NCBI GenBank assembly: GCA_044221135.1
Contig: JBGAPT010000001.1
Span: 1-64,000, forward strand
Length of the DNA stretch: 64,000 nucleotides
Direction: 5' to 3'
Origin: UBA4722 sp044221135
Lineage (GTDB): Bacteria > Pseudomonadota > Gammaproteobacteria > DSM-16500
How positions within the stretch are numbered: position 1 is the stretch's first letter; each line of letters opens with the position of its first letter. A program made the translations under genes and the position numbers. Below are positions 17,744 to 26,965 of this stretch, piece after piece. A model generated the notes under the pieces. That model worked only from the letters and a program-made list of their open reading frames with translations. It was not told the origin of the DNA and made no database searches.

Positions 17744-18028
17744 TTATTCTTCATAGACCTCTTTACGATGCTTAATCGCAATAATTATTACTGTCTTTAA
17801 ATCTGAATCGATGCGATAGACAATACGATAATCACCGACTCGCAAGCGTCGATGGCCATGTAAACTGTAACGTAAAGGCTTTCCGAAACCAATAGGGTCG
17901 TTCATTAATCTTTCTTCAATTGCCTTTTTAATCGTAGCTTTAATTCGCTTTGGAAGTGATGGAATATCATCTTTAATAACTGAGGCAAGATACTCAATTT
18001 GGTAATGCTTATTTCCATGCATCGTCAT
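17744..18028 (-). CDS. RelE/ParE-family toxin
   Basis: A 94-aa basic protein of the RelE/ParE fold: KKAIEERLMNDPIGFGKPLRY, then LHGHRRLRVGDYRIVYRID and a terminal strand VIIIAIKHRKEVYEE. The GxRRLRVGDYRIVY block holds the basic residues that contact RNA in RelE-type enzymes, so mRNA interferase activity is likely (inference). Its start lies inside the antitoxin gene, a 20-nt overlap with a second possible ATG at 18022. No separate ribosome site is seen, which points to translational coupling. Confidence 0.88.
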   Translation of the reverse strand: MTMHGNKHYQIEYLASVIKDDIPSLPKRIKATIKKAIEERLMNDPIGFGKPLRYSLHGHRRLRVGDYRIVYRIDSDLKTVIIIAIKHRKEVYEE

Positions 18029-18230
18029 GTTTTACTCGTTTGGCTTTAGGTTTGTCGCGTCGTTTGGCAATTGCAGATAAAATTATATCTTCACGCCGCT
18101 CCAGCGCTTCTAAAACGAGCTCTTTTGCAAGCTTTGAAACAGATTTATGTTCTTGTTCAGCCAAGCCAGTCAACAGGCCAACAGTTGAAGCTTCTAGCGT
18201 GATATTAATTCTAGGGTTTTTAGTAAGCAT
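18009..18230 (-). CDS. Ribbon-helix-helix antitoxin
   Basis: 73 aa. The N-terminal PRINITLEASTVGLLTGLAEQEHKSVSKLAKELVLEALE has the beta strand followed by two helices of a ribbon-helix-helix DNA-binding dimer. The lysine/arginine-rich tail (KRRDKPKAKRVKHDDAWK) would wrap the toxin. It precedes the toxin in the operon, as usual, with GGAGAG 6 nt before the ATG. It should repress its own promoter at the direct repeats described just upstream. Confidence 0.87.
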   Translation of the reverse strand: MLTKNPRINITLEASTVGLLTGLAEQEHKSVSKLAKELVLEALERREDIILSAIAKRRDKPKAKRVKHDDAWK

Positions 18231-18255
18231 AACTGTCTCTCCGACAAATAATAAT

Positions 18256-18284
18256 AGTGTATCACTTTTGCATCACTTTATCAA
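18256..18284 (-). promoter_or_regulatory. Promoter and likely operator of the toxin-antitoxin pair
   Basis: On the minus strand a TTGATA -35 box (18284-18279) and a TACACT -10 box (18261-18256) are separated by 17 bp. The spacer contains a direct repeat AAGTGATGC / AAAGTGATAC, well placed for a ribbon-helix-helix repressor. Confidence 0.6.
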
Positions 18285-18291
18285 ATGAAAA

Positions 18292-19251
18292 TCATTTAGC
18301 AAAACTCGCTTTCAATAAACGGTCACGTATTGCTAACCACTCACCACTCTCCGGCACATCTTCAATCACAATGCGCTTAAACTGCTGATGATCCAACTCC
18401 CGCAACGTTTGATACAAGTCATGCGCATATAACCTAGGATCAGCTGGCATCATCACACACGTGATTTCCTGACTCACTATTGGAATCGGCGTTCTCAAAA
18501 CCAAGGCGATCGGTAAATCAGCTTTCTCTATCTTCTTCAATAATTCAGGGATCTCTTCAGTCAACAACATTTGCGTTTGGGTAACCGGCGCATAATGAGC
18601 CTCCAACGAACCTGATACTCGCGGCACATCTTGATGAGATAGAGATAATGTCTGATGCAACACTGATTCAATCTGCGCTGCCGTTATCATTCCTGGCCGT
18701 AAAATAACAGGATGCGCACCACTCACATCAACAATAGTAGACTCCAACCCTATTTCACAAGACCCACCCTCCAAAATCAAATCAACCGCATCCCCCAGCT
18801 CTTCACGTACCGCAGCTGCAGTGGTAGGACTAATACGCCCAAAACGATTTGCAGAGGGTGCCGCAATCCCTCCATCAAAAGACTTCAACAATGCTTGCGC
18901 AACAGGGTGATGAGGAATACGGATACCCACGGTTTGCTGGCCGCCCGTCACTAGATCTAAAACAGCCGGTGCTTTAGGTAAAATCAAAGTCAAAGGCCCC
19001 GGCCAAAACGCTTCAGCTAAACGCTGCGCTGCCGGTGAAATAGCACTCACCCATTCCTGTAACTGCGAAATTGCTGCTAAATGCACAATCAATGGATGAT
19101 CTATAGGTCGTTGTTTAGCTTGAAAAATTTTACGTACTGCTGCTGCATTTTTAGCATCTGCGCCTAACCCATAAACCGTTTCAGTAGGTATCCCAACAAG
19201 GCCACCCTCTTGTAAAACAGTAACAGCTTGATTAATTAATAAAGACTGCAT
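18292..19251 (-). CDS. tsaC: Threonylcarbamoyl-AMP synthase, long Sua5 form
   Basis: 319 aa. Makes threonylcarbamoyl-AMP from threonine, bicarbonate and ATP for the t6A37 modification of ANN-decoding tRNAs. The YrdC domain spans residues ~5-200 (GIPTETVYGLGADAKN, KQRPIDHPLIVHL, FWPGPLTLIL, RIPHHPVAQALL, PSANRFGRISPTTA, GLESTIVDVSG). The remaining ~110 residues form the Sua5 C-terminal domain after the PRVSGSLEAHYAPVT linker. E. coli has only the short form. AGGTGAG precedes the ATG. Confidence 0.92.
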   Translation of the reverse strand: MQSLLINQAVTVLQEGGLVGIPTETVYGLGADAKNAAAVRKIFQAKQRPIDHPLIVHLAAISQLQEWVSAISPAAQRLAEAFWPGPLTLILPKAPAVLDLVTGGQQTVGIRIPHHPVAQALLKSFDGGIAAPSANRFGRISPTTAAAVREELGDAVDLILEGGSCEIGLESTIVDVSGAHPVILRPGMITAAQIESVLHQTLSLSHQDVPRVSGSLEAHYAPVTQTQMLLTEEIPELLKKIEKADLPIALVLRTPIPIVSQEITCVMMPADPRLYAHDLYQTLRELDHQQFKRIVIEDVPESGEWLAIRDRLLKASFAK

Positions 19252-19296
19252 TACTCACCTATCACCACAGTACATATATAACGGCTGAAGTATATA

Positions 19297-19512
19297 CCAA
19301 TTACACTCCAAGATGCGAAGTTGTCATCAGCCTAGTCGTGCCCGCGTGCGTGCCCGTGCGCGTCTGTTCTCTGGGTTTTTAATCAATCATCAATGCAGGC
19401 TCTTGATAAAATATCTAAGGTTTTCTTTTGATAAAAGCCAAGAAAAAACGCACGCGGGCACGGGCACGCACGCGGGCACGATTATTAGGCTTGCTGAAAG
19501 CGCTGAACAGTT
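19297..19512. repeat. Repeat family C, copy 1, in the tsaC-scpA gap
   Basis: The gap 19252-19560 has no gene. It is filled by a palindromic repeat: a perfect 24-bp arm at 19336-19359 (TCGTGCCCGCGTGCG then TGCCCGTGC) pairs with 19458-19481. Within the right arm CACGCGGGCACG occurs twice. The outer parts (CCAATTACACTCCAAGATGC on the left, TTAGGCTTGCTGAAAGCGCTG on the right) recur, partly inverted, in the copy at 37779. The GC-rich arms contrast sharply with the AT-rich interior. Confidence 0.7.
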
Positions 19513-19560
19513 ACAAAAATCACTTAACACCCAGCCCCCATATCCGGTAAAATACCCTCC

Positions 19561-20379
19561 ATGAACGATACCACTCAAACACCACCATCCTCAGAAACAC
19601 CCCCCCCTATTGCTATGGTACGCGGTCTCGCTTTCACCACATTGCCTAAAGACCTTTACATACCGCCTGATGCCATGGAAGTGTTTCTAGAAGCTTTTGA
19701 AGGCCCTTTAGATCTATTGCTGTATCTAATCAGAAAACAAAATATTGATATCCTCAATATTCCTATTGCCGAAGTGACCCGTCAATATATGGAATATGTG
19801 GAGTTGATGAAAACGGTATCGCTAGAATTAGCAGCAGAATACTTAGTCATGGCCGCCATTTTAGCTGAAATTAAATCCCGCATGCTACTGCCCCGCCCTG
19901 AAAATGTAGAAGGCACCGAAGAAGATCCACGCGCCGAGTTGATACGCCGTTTACAAGAATATGAACGCTTCAAAAAAGCAGCGAATGAACTCGATCAAAT
20001 GCCGCGTCATGGGCGTGATACTTTTGCAGCCGCTATCAGCACGAATGATATGGTATTTGAAAAACCACAACCGACCGTCTCTTTACAAGAGCTGGTACTG
20101 GCTCTGTCAGATGTGTTACATCGTACAGAACTCCATGCAAGCCACCAGATTCAGTTAGAAGCAATGTCTATACGTGAACGCATGACGACTATCTTAACGG
20201 CCTTACAACAAAGCGAATTTGTTACTTTTTCCAATTTATTTAAACCCAATGAAGGTCGATTAGGTGTGGTTGTTACCTTCCTCGCCATGCTAGAATTACT
20301 CAAAGATAATATTATTGAATTTGTGCAATCTATACCATTTGGGCCTATTCATCTTAAAGCAGTCATCGCAGCAGGTTAA
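19561..20379 (+). CDS. scpA: Segregation and condensation protein A
   Basis: 272-aa kleisin of the SMC-ScpAB condensin. The N-terminal EAFEGPLDLLLYLIRKQNIDILNIPIAEVTRQYMEY binds the SMC neck; AAEYLVMAAILAEIKSRMLLPRP follows, and the C-terminal winged helix ends PFGPIHLKAVIAAG. A 40-residue proline-rich leader precedes the core. No ribosome-binding site is visible before the ATG, so a later start is possible. It is followed by scpB after 5 nt. An smc gene is not in the window. Confidence 0.92.
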   Translation: MNDTTQTPPSSETPPPIAMVRGLAFTTLPKDLYIPPDAMEVFLEAFEGPLDLLLYLIRKQNIDILNIPIAEVTRQYMEYVELMKTVSLELAAEYLVMAAILAEIKSRMLLPRPENVEGTEEDPRAELIRRLQEYERFKKAANELDQMPRHGRDTFAAAISTNDMVFEKPQPTVSLQELVLALSDVLHRTELHASHQIQLEAMSIRERMTTILTALQQSEFVTFSNLFKPNEGRLGVVVTFLAMLELLKDNIIEFVQSIPFGPIHLKAVIAAG

Positions 20380-20384
20380 TACTT

Positions 20385-21038
20385 ATGAATAATGTTACTC
20401 CTGAGTTACTTATCCAAATTTGCGAAGCCGCTTTAATGGTCGCAGGCCGACCGTTAACAGTTGCCCATTTGCAAAAATTATTTGAAGAAACCGATCTGCC
20501 CGAAACACATGAAATCAGGGCCGCACTCGCCGCCATTCAAGAAAAATATCAAGACAGCGGTATTGAGCTACGTGAAGTAGCAAGTGGCTTTCAATTCCAG
20601 GCTCGCGTTGCATTAAGCCCCTGGTTATCCAGACTCTGGGAAGAACGCGCACCGCGCTATTCTCGCTCTTTTTTAGAAACACTCGCGCTAATTGCTTATC
20701 GCCAGCCAATCACACGCGCCGAAATAGAAGAAATTCGCGGCGTCAGCGCTAGCTCTCATCATTTTAAAACACTGATGGAACGCGAGTGGATACGTATTAT
20801 CGGTTACCGTGACGTACCTGGAAAACCCGCTCTCTACGGCACCACCAAAGATTTTTTAGATCACTTTAATTTAAAAAGCCTCAATCAATTGCCTACTTTA
20901 AGTGAATTAAAAGATTTCACTAGCCAAGAAGCCAAATTACAAGTACAACTAGAACTGACTAGCCAAGAGACTGAAACATCGACAGAAACAACTTCTGAAC
21001 TAACCCTTGCGTTAGAAACCACACCCTCTCATGACTGA
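20385..21038 (+). CDS. scpB: Segregation and condensation protein B
   Basis: 217-aa partner of ScpA. Two winged-helix domains are visible (CEAALMVAGRPLTVAHLQKLF..., then PRYSRSFLETLALIAYRQPITRAEIEEIRGVS and the FKTLMEREWIRIIGYRDVPGKPALYGTT block). A threonine/glutamate-rich tail (residues ~185-217) is low-complexity. Overlaps rluB by 8 nt, so scpA-scpB-rluB form one coupled operon. Confidence 0.94.
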   Translation: MNNVTPELLIQICEAALMVAGRPLTVAHLQKLFEETDLPETHEIRAALAAIQEKYQDSGIELREVASGFQFQARVALSPWLSRLWEERAPRYSRSFLETLALIAYRQPITRAEIEEIRGVSASSHHFKTLMEREWIRIIGYRDVPGKPALYGTTKDFLDHFNLKSLNQLPTLSELKDFTSQEAKLQVQLELTSQETETSTETTSELTLALETTPSHD

Positions 21039-21765
21039 AAAAATACAAAAAGTACTTGCGAATGCCGGCCTTGCATCACGCAGACAAATTGAAGTCTGGA
21101 TACAAGAAGGTCGCATTCATGTGAACGGTGAAATAGCCAAGTTAGGTGATCGCATTACAACCACAGCCAAAATACGCGTTGATGGCCGAGACGTACCACT
21201 GATGAAGAGTGTCAATCAAAAAACCCGCGTGTTGTTATATCATAAACCTGAAGGCGAAATTTGTTCCCGCAATGACCCTGAAAAAAGACCTACCGTTTTT
21301 GATCGCTTACCTCTATTACGCAATGGCCGCTGGATTTCAGTAGGCCGATTAGATTTCAATACATCTGGCGTTTTGTTACTGACAAATAATGGCGAGCTAG
21401 CGCATCAACTCATGCACCCTTCTAAAGAAATTGAGCGCGAATATGCAGTGCGAATACAAGGCCAGGTAAGTCCTGATATGCTACAAAATCTAAAAAAGGG
21501 TATCCCGCTAGATGACGGACTCCCCGCGCATTTTGATGTGATCACAGACGCAGGTGGTGAAGGCTCTAATCACTGGTATCACGTACTCGTCAAAGAAGGT
21601 CGTAATCGTGTCGTACGTAAACTCTGGGAATCTCAAGGCGTCAAAGTCAGCCGGTTAATTCGTATTCGTTTTGATTCTATTACCCTGCCCCGTTTTTTGA
21701 AACGAGGACGATGGATGGAATTAGAAAAAGAAGCCGTTTCTAATTTGTATCATTCAATAAAGTAG
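21031..21765 (+). CDS. rluB: 23S rRNA pseudouridine synthase (RluB type)
   Basis: 244 aa. N-terminal S4 RNA-binding domain (KVLANAGLASRRQIEVWIQEGRIHVNG) and a RsuA/RluB-type catalytic domain with VGRLDFNTSGVLLLTNNGE, where the aspartate is the nucleophile. LVKEGRNRVVRKLWESQGVKVSRLIRIRF is the usual C-terminal block. RluB modifies U2605 of E. coli 23S rRNA. It lacks the long basic tail of the E. coli protein. The scpA-scpB-rluB order is common in gammaproteobacteria and supports RluB over RluE or RluF. Confidence 0.9.
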   Translation: MTEKIQKVLANAGLASRRQIEVWIQEGRIHVNGEIAKLGDRITTTAKIRVDGRDVPLMKSVNQKTRVLLYHKPEGEICSRNDPEKRPTVFDRLPLLRNGRWISVGRLDFNTSGVLLLTNNGELAHQLMHPSKEIEREYAVRIQGQVSPDMLQNLKKGIPLDDGLPAHFDVITDAGGEGSNHWYHVLVKEGRNRVVRKLWESQGVKVSRLIRIRFDSITLPRFLKRGRWMELEKEAVSNLYHSIK

Positions 21766-21788
21766 AATCCAAATTAGCAAAATAAATC

Positions 21789-24455
21789 TCACCACGTTTC
21801 ATCTTCTTCTAACCCATCTGAAGTTGTTATATCAAATGCATCATCCAACTCTTGGCTTGGTTCCTTGTAACACGCTTCAAGCTGTGTTTGTTGAAACAAT
21901 TTCTTAATTTTGTATAAATACTCCAATGCTTCCCGCGGTGACAATTGATCTGGGTCGATTTCTTTCAATAATTTGATTGCTTCACTTTCCACAGGCAATG
22001 CAAATAAATCACCCTGCATCATCGGCATGTTTATTTTCTGTGGAATTGCATGCGCTTGATTTTCTAGCTCATGTAGTTTTTGTTTTGCTATTTGAATCAC
22101 TGCTCGTGGAATCCCTGCAAGCTGCGCTACTTGAATCCCATAACTTTGATTGGCAGGCCCTGCATGGACTGTATGTAAAAATACAATAGCATCTTTACGC
22201 TCCGTTGCATCAAAATGCACATTTTTAATAAAAGACATTTTATCCGCTAATGCCGTTAATTCAAAGTAATGGGTTGCGAATAAAGTAAACGCTTTAATTT
22301 GATTTGCTAAATAATCTGCACATGCAAATGCCAAGGATAATCCATCAAACGTACTCGTGCCACGCCCAATCTCATCCATCAACACTAAACTGTGCGCTGT
22401 TGCATTATGTAAAATAGTCGCCGTTTCTGTCATTTCCACCATAAATGTTGAGCGACCACCAGCCAAATCATCTGCTGCACCTATACGTGTAAAAATACGA
22501 TCAACAGATCCAATGCGTGCACATTTCGCTGGGATAAAACTACCTATATGCGCAAGCAATACAATCAACGCAATCTGTCGCATATACGTGGATTTGCCCC
22601 CCATATTAGGGCCTGTAATCACCAACATGCGTTGTTGATCAGTCAGCACGACATCATTGGGCACAAAAGGATGTGTTAAAACAGATTCCACTACAGGATG
22701 CCGTCCTGCTGTAATATTCATTTCAAATGTATTAGTTAATTCCGGACAACACAGATCTAAACTGTCTGCACGCTCCGTTAAATTAACTAATACATCCAAC
22801 TCAGCCAACGCTGCAGCAGATGCTTGCAACACAGGCACCGCTGCACCCACTTTTTCAAGCAACCCATCATACAACATTTTTTCACGTGCCAATGCATTGT
22901 CACGACTACTCAGCGCCTTATCTTCATATGCTTTCAATTCAGGCGTAATAAATCGCTCCGCATTTTTTAATGTTTGACGACGAATATAATCAGCAGGAGC
23001 TTGCGATGCCTGTAAACGACTTATTTCAATATAAAAACCATGCACACGGTTATAACCGACTTTTAATGTAGAAAGCCCTGTCCGATTTTTTTCACGCATC
23101 TCCATTTCAGTTAAATAGCTACCCGCATTTTCACTCAGCGAAAGCAATTCATCTAATTCTGCATCATAACCTGCAGCAATCACACCGCCTTCACGAATGG
23201 TAACAGGTGGATTTTCCACAATCGCCTTAACAAGCAAGTCATGCAACTCAGGATATTCATCAATGTTTTGCGCTAACTCTGTTAGTAAGGGTGAAACACA
23301 ATCACACAAACGTCGTTGCAACTCTGGTAATATCCCCAATGTATGCCGCAACTCCATTAAGTCACGCGGACGCGCTGTTTTTAATGCAATACGCGTTGCA
23401 ATACGTTCTACATCACCGACTCCACGCAATACGTCATGTAAAACAAGATAGCGACGATCCTCTAATAATGTTTTAATACTTAGTTGGCGCGCACGCAATA
23501 TATCCTGATTGCGCAGCGGACGCTGCAACCAACGTTTTAATAAACGACTCCCCATCACTGTCGCCGTATGATCGAATACTGCTGCCAGTGTATTGTCTGA
23601 GCCGCCCGACAGATTAGAAACCAATTCCAAATTACGTCTTGTCGCTGCATCCAAAATCACGCTGTCATCACGCTGCTCAATATGAATGGCGCGCACATGA
23701 GATAATTGTCCACGCTGTGTTGCTTTCGCATACTGTAATAAACAACCTGCAGCAGACAATGCTACCCCCAGCTCTATACAACCAAATCCCGCCAAATCAT
23801 GCGTTTGCATTTGCTCTGTCAGCAACCGCAATGCAGTTTCAATTTCAAATTCCCAAGGAGGGCGACGCCGCACATTTTTAGGTATATTTAAAAATGTCAA
23901 TTCTTCACTCATTAATAATTCTGCTGGTTTTAATCGTTCTAATTCACTTTGCAATGCTTCTTGTCCATAGACTTCTAACACATTAAAACGTCCACTGCTC
24001 ATATCTAACGTCGCAATACCAAACCGATCACCCTCTGCATGCAAAGCAACTAACAAATTATCTTGTGTTTCAGGCAAAAATGCCGCATCACTCACTGTAC
24101 CAGGCGTCAACACACGTACAACTTGGCGTTCAACCGGCCCAGTACTTGTTTTGGGATCCCCTATTTGTTCACATATCGCAATCGCCAACCCTTGGCGTAC
24201 CAGTTTTGCCATATACGATTCCGCTGCATGATAAGGCACGCCCGCCATTGGAATCGGTTTTCCAGACGCATGTCCCCGCGCAGTTAATGTGATATCCAAC
24301 AATCGCGCTACTTTTTCTGCATCAGAAAAAAATAATTCGTAAAAATCACCCATACGATAAAATAACAACGTCTCTGGATAATCCGCTTTAATCCGCAAAT
24401 ATTGCTGCATCATGGGTGTATGCTGTTGGATAATTTCATGTTGTTTGTTCATCAT
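21789..24455 (-). CDS. mutS: DNA mismatch repair protein MutS
   Basis: 888 aa from MMNKQHEIIQQHTPMMQQYL; AGGGGA lies about 7 nt before this ATG, and the longer reading from 24512 adds 19 residues foreign to the family. The mismatch-reading motif is present (LLFYRMGDFYELFF, with the Phe-x-Glu as RMGDFYELF). The C-terminal ATPase has Walker A GPNMGGKSTYMRQIALI, Walker B LVLMDEIGRGTSTFDGLSLA and FATHYFELT. It recognises mispairs and recruits MutL. It is a single gene, convergent with rluB, with no RpoS-region neighbours. Confidence 0.95.
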   Translation of the reverse strand: MMNKQHEIIQQHTPMMQQYLRIKADYPETLLFYRMGDFYELFFSDAEKVARLLDITLTARGHASGKPIPMAGVPYHAAESYMAKLVRQGLAIAICEQIGDPKTSTGPVERQVVRVLTPGTVSDAAFLPETQDNLLVALHAEGDRFGIATLDMSSGRFNVLEVYGQEALQSELERLKPAELLMSEELTFLNIPKNVRRRPPWEFEIETALRLLTEQMQTHDLAGFGCIELGVALSAAGCLLQYAKATQRGQLSHVRAIHIEQRDDSVILDAATRRNLELVSNLSGGSDNTLAAVFDHTATVMGSRLLKRWLQRPLRNQDILRARQLSIKTLLEDRRYLVLHDVLRGVGDVERIATRIALKTARPRDLMELRHTLGILPELQRRLCDCVSPLLTELAQNIDEYPELHDLLVKAIVENPPVTIREGGVIAAGYDAELDELLSLSENAGSYLTEMEMREKNRTGLSTLKVGYNRVHGFYIEISRLQASQAPADYIRRQTLKNAERFITPELKAYEDKALSSRDNALAREKMLYDGLLEKVGAAVPVLQASAAALAELDVLVNLTERADSLDLCCPELTNTFEMNITAGRHPVVESVLTHPFVPNDVVLTDQQRMLVITGPNMGGKSTYMRQIALIVLLAHIGSFIPAKCARIGSVDRIFTRIGAADDLAGGRSTFMVEMTETATILHNATAHSLVLMDEIGRGTSTFDGLSLAFACADYLANQIKAFTLFATHYFELTALADKMSFIKNVHFDATERKDAIVFLHTVHAGPANQSYGIQVAQLAGIPRAVIQIAKQKLHELENQAHAIPQKINMPMMQGDLFALPVESEAIKLLKEIDPDQLSPREALEYLYKIKKLFQQTQLEACYKEPSQELDDAFDITTSDGLEEDETW

Positions 24456-24705
24456 CACAGGATCCCCTAAAACAAGAACAGGGGTTATAGCATGATAACT
24501 TGGATGAAACAACTCGCTAATCTCCTTCCACCAAACTGTTTATTTTACAAGAACATAAATTTATTTTATGTGGATCTTTTAAAACGCTCCCCTCTCTTGT
24601 TCTTTTAAAAATAGTACATTTCACGTACAATACTCCCTGGTAAATGAGTAGCACCGATTAGAGAACCAATAAAGTATCCAAGATATCTATCATTTCGAGG
24701 AGATC

Positions 24706-26301
24706 ATGCCAGAAAAAAAATTAACGTCACTGGATATTGGCGCCTGTAAAGAAATTGTTATCTCTTATCAAAACGCACTCCAATCAAATTATAAAGATAT
24801 GAGCACGCTAAAAAACCTGATGACAGGAACTTTTTATCGTGGCAAACATTCTAGATATTTTTTGATGGATTTTTTAGCAGGTGGTGTAACAAATAATTAT
24901 GGACTTAATTTATCTCCGCATCTTTATGGGAATTTTATTTATTTTGTAGATGCGATTTGTAAAGATAAGTCGCTCGAGGAGAAGGACCGCGAATCTATTT
25001 TACAAGCCCTTTCAACAGTAGATAGCTTAGATGCTCTCTCTCAGACTATCGAAAAATATCAAACAATTATACCAGAAAAATGTTATTACGACCTACAAGC
25101 AGATCTTAAGGAAAACATAAACCACTACAACGAAGAAAATCGCAAAGCAGAAACAGAAAGTCATCGTCGTTCTAAGATTAGTTGTTTTTTTTATGCCCTT
25201 TGTCAAGGCTTCATTGAAGTACGCGGAATGACTGCATTTCCTTTTATTGCCGCTTTAATTCTGCCTTGGAGTTGGCCTGTCATGGCAGCTGTGTTTACAA
25301 TGGCATTCTTTATTAATTATTCTTTTGCACGAGAAGATACTTATGGATTAATTAAAAAATGGAAGACAGGCTCTGGAATAACAGGCAATTTATTTGCAAG
25401 AAACATAGGTACAAATGATAAACCTCAATATGAACCCTATACAAGAATTGAAACCGGTATTGCCGTATTATTTTTAATCTGTTCTTTTGCTGCTGGATTT
25501 TGTATTTTTGCACTCGCTGCTGGCTCCATGCCAGTCACTTTTCCTCTTTGGCTTGCTCACCTAGCCGCTTCACCTATTTTTTTTCCCGCAAGCCTCGTTT
25601 TTTCCAAAACAATATTTAAATTTATTGATAAAAAAGAGTGGAAAAAAATAAAGAAATATCTATGGGATGATTTTTTTGAAGCAAAAACAAAATGGGATTT
25701 TTGCAAACTATTTTTTGGTAAATTATTTAAATTAACTTTTTCAATAGCTGCCAGTGCTGTCGTTTTGGTTGCGAATTGTTTTATTTACAGTTCGAAACTA
25801 GCACTTTTATTAGCCGTAGCTGTTACAGCAGTGTCTGTTCTTATTTTCACTGGCATCACTGCAGGTGTTAAATCTATTTTTTGCATGAGCAGGGTTGCTG
25901 AATTACTTGAATCTTTTGGTGAGTATATTTCTAATAAACTAGCTAAGTTAGTTGATTTTTTGTCTGTATGTTTTAATCGTGATGAAAAATCTATCTCTGT
26001 TTCTAAAGAAAGTAGTAATGGGAATACTCCAAAATTCAATCCATTACAAGAATCAGATAGAAGATGTAGTACAGTAGCATACATGCTAAAAGCACTGGCT
26101 CTCACTGTACATTGCGCATCAGAAGGTGGTACTGTTCTCAATGCAACAACCGATATGAGCACTACACGACAAATCATACTTTCTACTGGTAAAAGTGTTT
26201 ATTCTTTCTTCACATCTCTGAAACCCATTTTTTTTGCATCAGAAGATCATAGAGACTCTTCAGTAAAAAATGCAAAAAATTCTAACTCCCCAAAAAAATA
26301 A
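24706..26301 (+). CDS. Orphan polytopic membrane protein
   Basis: 531 aa, family not recognised. A strong AGGAG site precedes the ATG. Residues 1-160 are soluble, helical and charged (SLDIGACKEIVISYQNALQ...). Hydrophobic segments then follow near 168-205 (AALILPWSWPVMAAVFTMAFF), 245-268 (GIAVLFLICSFAAGFCIFAL), 273-300, and 345-390 (two helices, including LALLLAVAVTAVSVLIFTG), about six in all. The last ~140 residues are polar and serine/lysine-rich (KNAKNSNSPKK at the end). There is no signal peptide and no operon partner. A large cytosolic head with a membrane hairpin array suits a translocated effector or an inner-membrane protein; this is not resolvable here. Confidence 0.75.
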   Translation: MPEKKLTSLDIGACKEIVISYQNALQSNYKDMSTLKNLMTGTFYRGKHSRYFLMDFLAGGVTNNYGLNLSPHLYGNFIYFVDAICKDKSLEEKDRESILQALSTVDSLDALSQTIEKYQTIIPEKCYYDLQADLKENINHYNEENRKAETESHRRSKISCFFYALCQGFIEVRGMTAFPFIAALILPWSWPVMAAVFTMAFFINYSFAREDTYGLIKKWKTGSGITGNLFARNIGTNDKPQYEPYTRIETGIAVLFLICSFAAGFCIFALAAGSMPVTFPLWLAHLAASPIFFPASLVFSKTIFKFIDKKEWKKIKKYLWDDFFEAKTKWDFCKLFFGKLFKLTFSIAASAVVLVANCFIYSSKLALLLAVAVTAVSVLIFTGITAGVKSIFCMSRVAELLESFGEYISNKLAKLVDFLSVCFNRDEKSISVSKESSNGNTPKFNPLQESDRRCSTVAYMLKALALTVHCASEGGTVLNATTDMSTTRQIILSTGKSVYSFFTSLKPIFFASEDHRDSSVKNAKNSNSPKK

Positions 26302-26360
26302 CCCTATATAATAAAACTAAGATAGACTAATAGAGAACTCTCCAAAAAAGACACTGACAT

Positions 26361-26861
26361 ATGACACCCACTATCGAACAACTTGCAGGTGCAGTAGGCG
26401 AACAATTCAAGAGTCGTAGCTTAAAATTAATCACCGCCGAATCATGTACAGGTGGCGGTCTCGCCTATGCTATCACCAGTATCCCTGGCTCATCCGCTTG
26501 GTTTGACTGTGGCTTAATCACTTATAGCAACACCTCTAAAGAAGAATTACTAGGTGTGAACCCATTAACACTTACAACCTTTGGCAGTGTCAGCGCAGAA
26601 ACCGCACAAGAAATGGCTGAAGGTGCTCTCAGCCGTAGTCAAGCGCAAATAAGTATTGCACTCACTGGTATTGCAGGACCTGAAGGTGGCATGCCTAATA
26701 AACCTGTTGGCACAGTCTGGATCGCTTGCGCGACCACGACTATGCTTACACAAGTCACACATCATTTTTTCTCAGGGAAACGTACCTCAGTGAGGGAAAA
26801 ATCGATTGAATCTGCATTACACATTTTGCTAAATATAATCTCTTCAATCACCCATCAATAA
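26361..26861 (+). CDS. pncC: Nicotinamide-nucleotide amidase
   Basis: 166-aa stand-alone CinA C-terminal domain that deamidates NMN to nicotinate mononucleotide. The active-site blocks ITAESCTGGGLAYAIT, WFDCGLITYSNTSKEELLGV, VSAETAQEMAEGAL and ALTGIAGPEGG are intact. Its place before recA is the conserved gammaproteobacterial position (E. coli ygaD), although three unrelated genes now separate the two. A second, degenerate copy of this domain is carried by the cinA-like gene at 40961. Confidence 0.93.
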   Translation: MTPTIEQLAGAVGEQFKSRSLKLITAESCTGGGLAYAITSIPGSSAWFDCGLITYSNTSKEELLGVNPLTLTTFGSVSAETAQEMAEGALSRSQAQISIALTGIAGPEGGMPNKPVGTVWIACATTTMLTQVTHHFFSGKRTSVREKSIESALHILLNIISSITHQ

Positions 26862-26965
26862 ATACATCTTATAACATCACACTTGTTCTGCTTGGAGGAG
26901 GCTGCTATTTAAGTACGATATCTCAAGTTTAATAATTCTAATAGGATAAACTCAAAGAAAATGAG

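Noticed and set aside
19313..19564. 83-aa ORF between tsaC and scpA (and its antisense partner)
   Set aside because: It is made entirely of the family C palindrome; both strands are open only because of the repeat arms.
22357..24292. Several plus-strand ORFs of 60-106 aa inside mutS
   Set aside because: All are shadows of the well-supported mutS coding strand, with biased, low-information composition.
26361..26861. Full cinA at the recA-proximal site
   Set aside because: Only the C-terminal amidase domain is present; the MoaB-like domain is in the separate gene at 40961.
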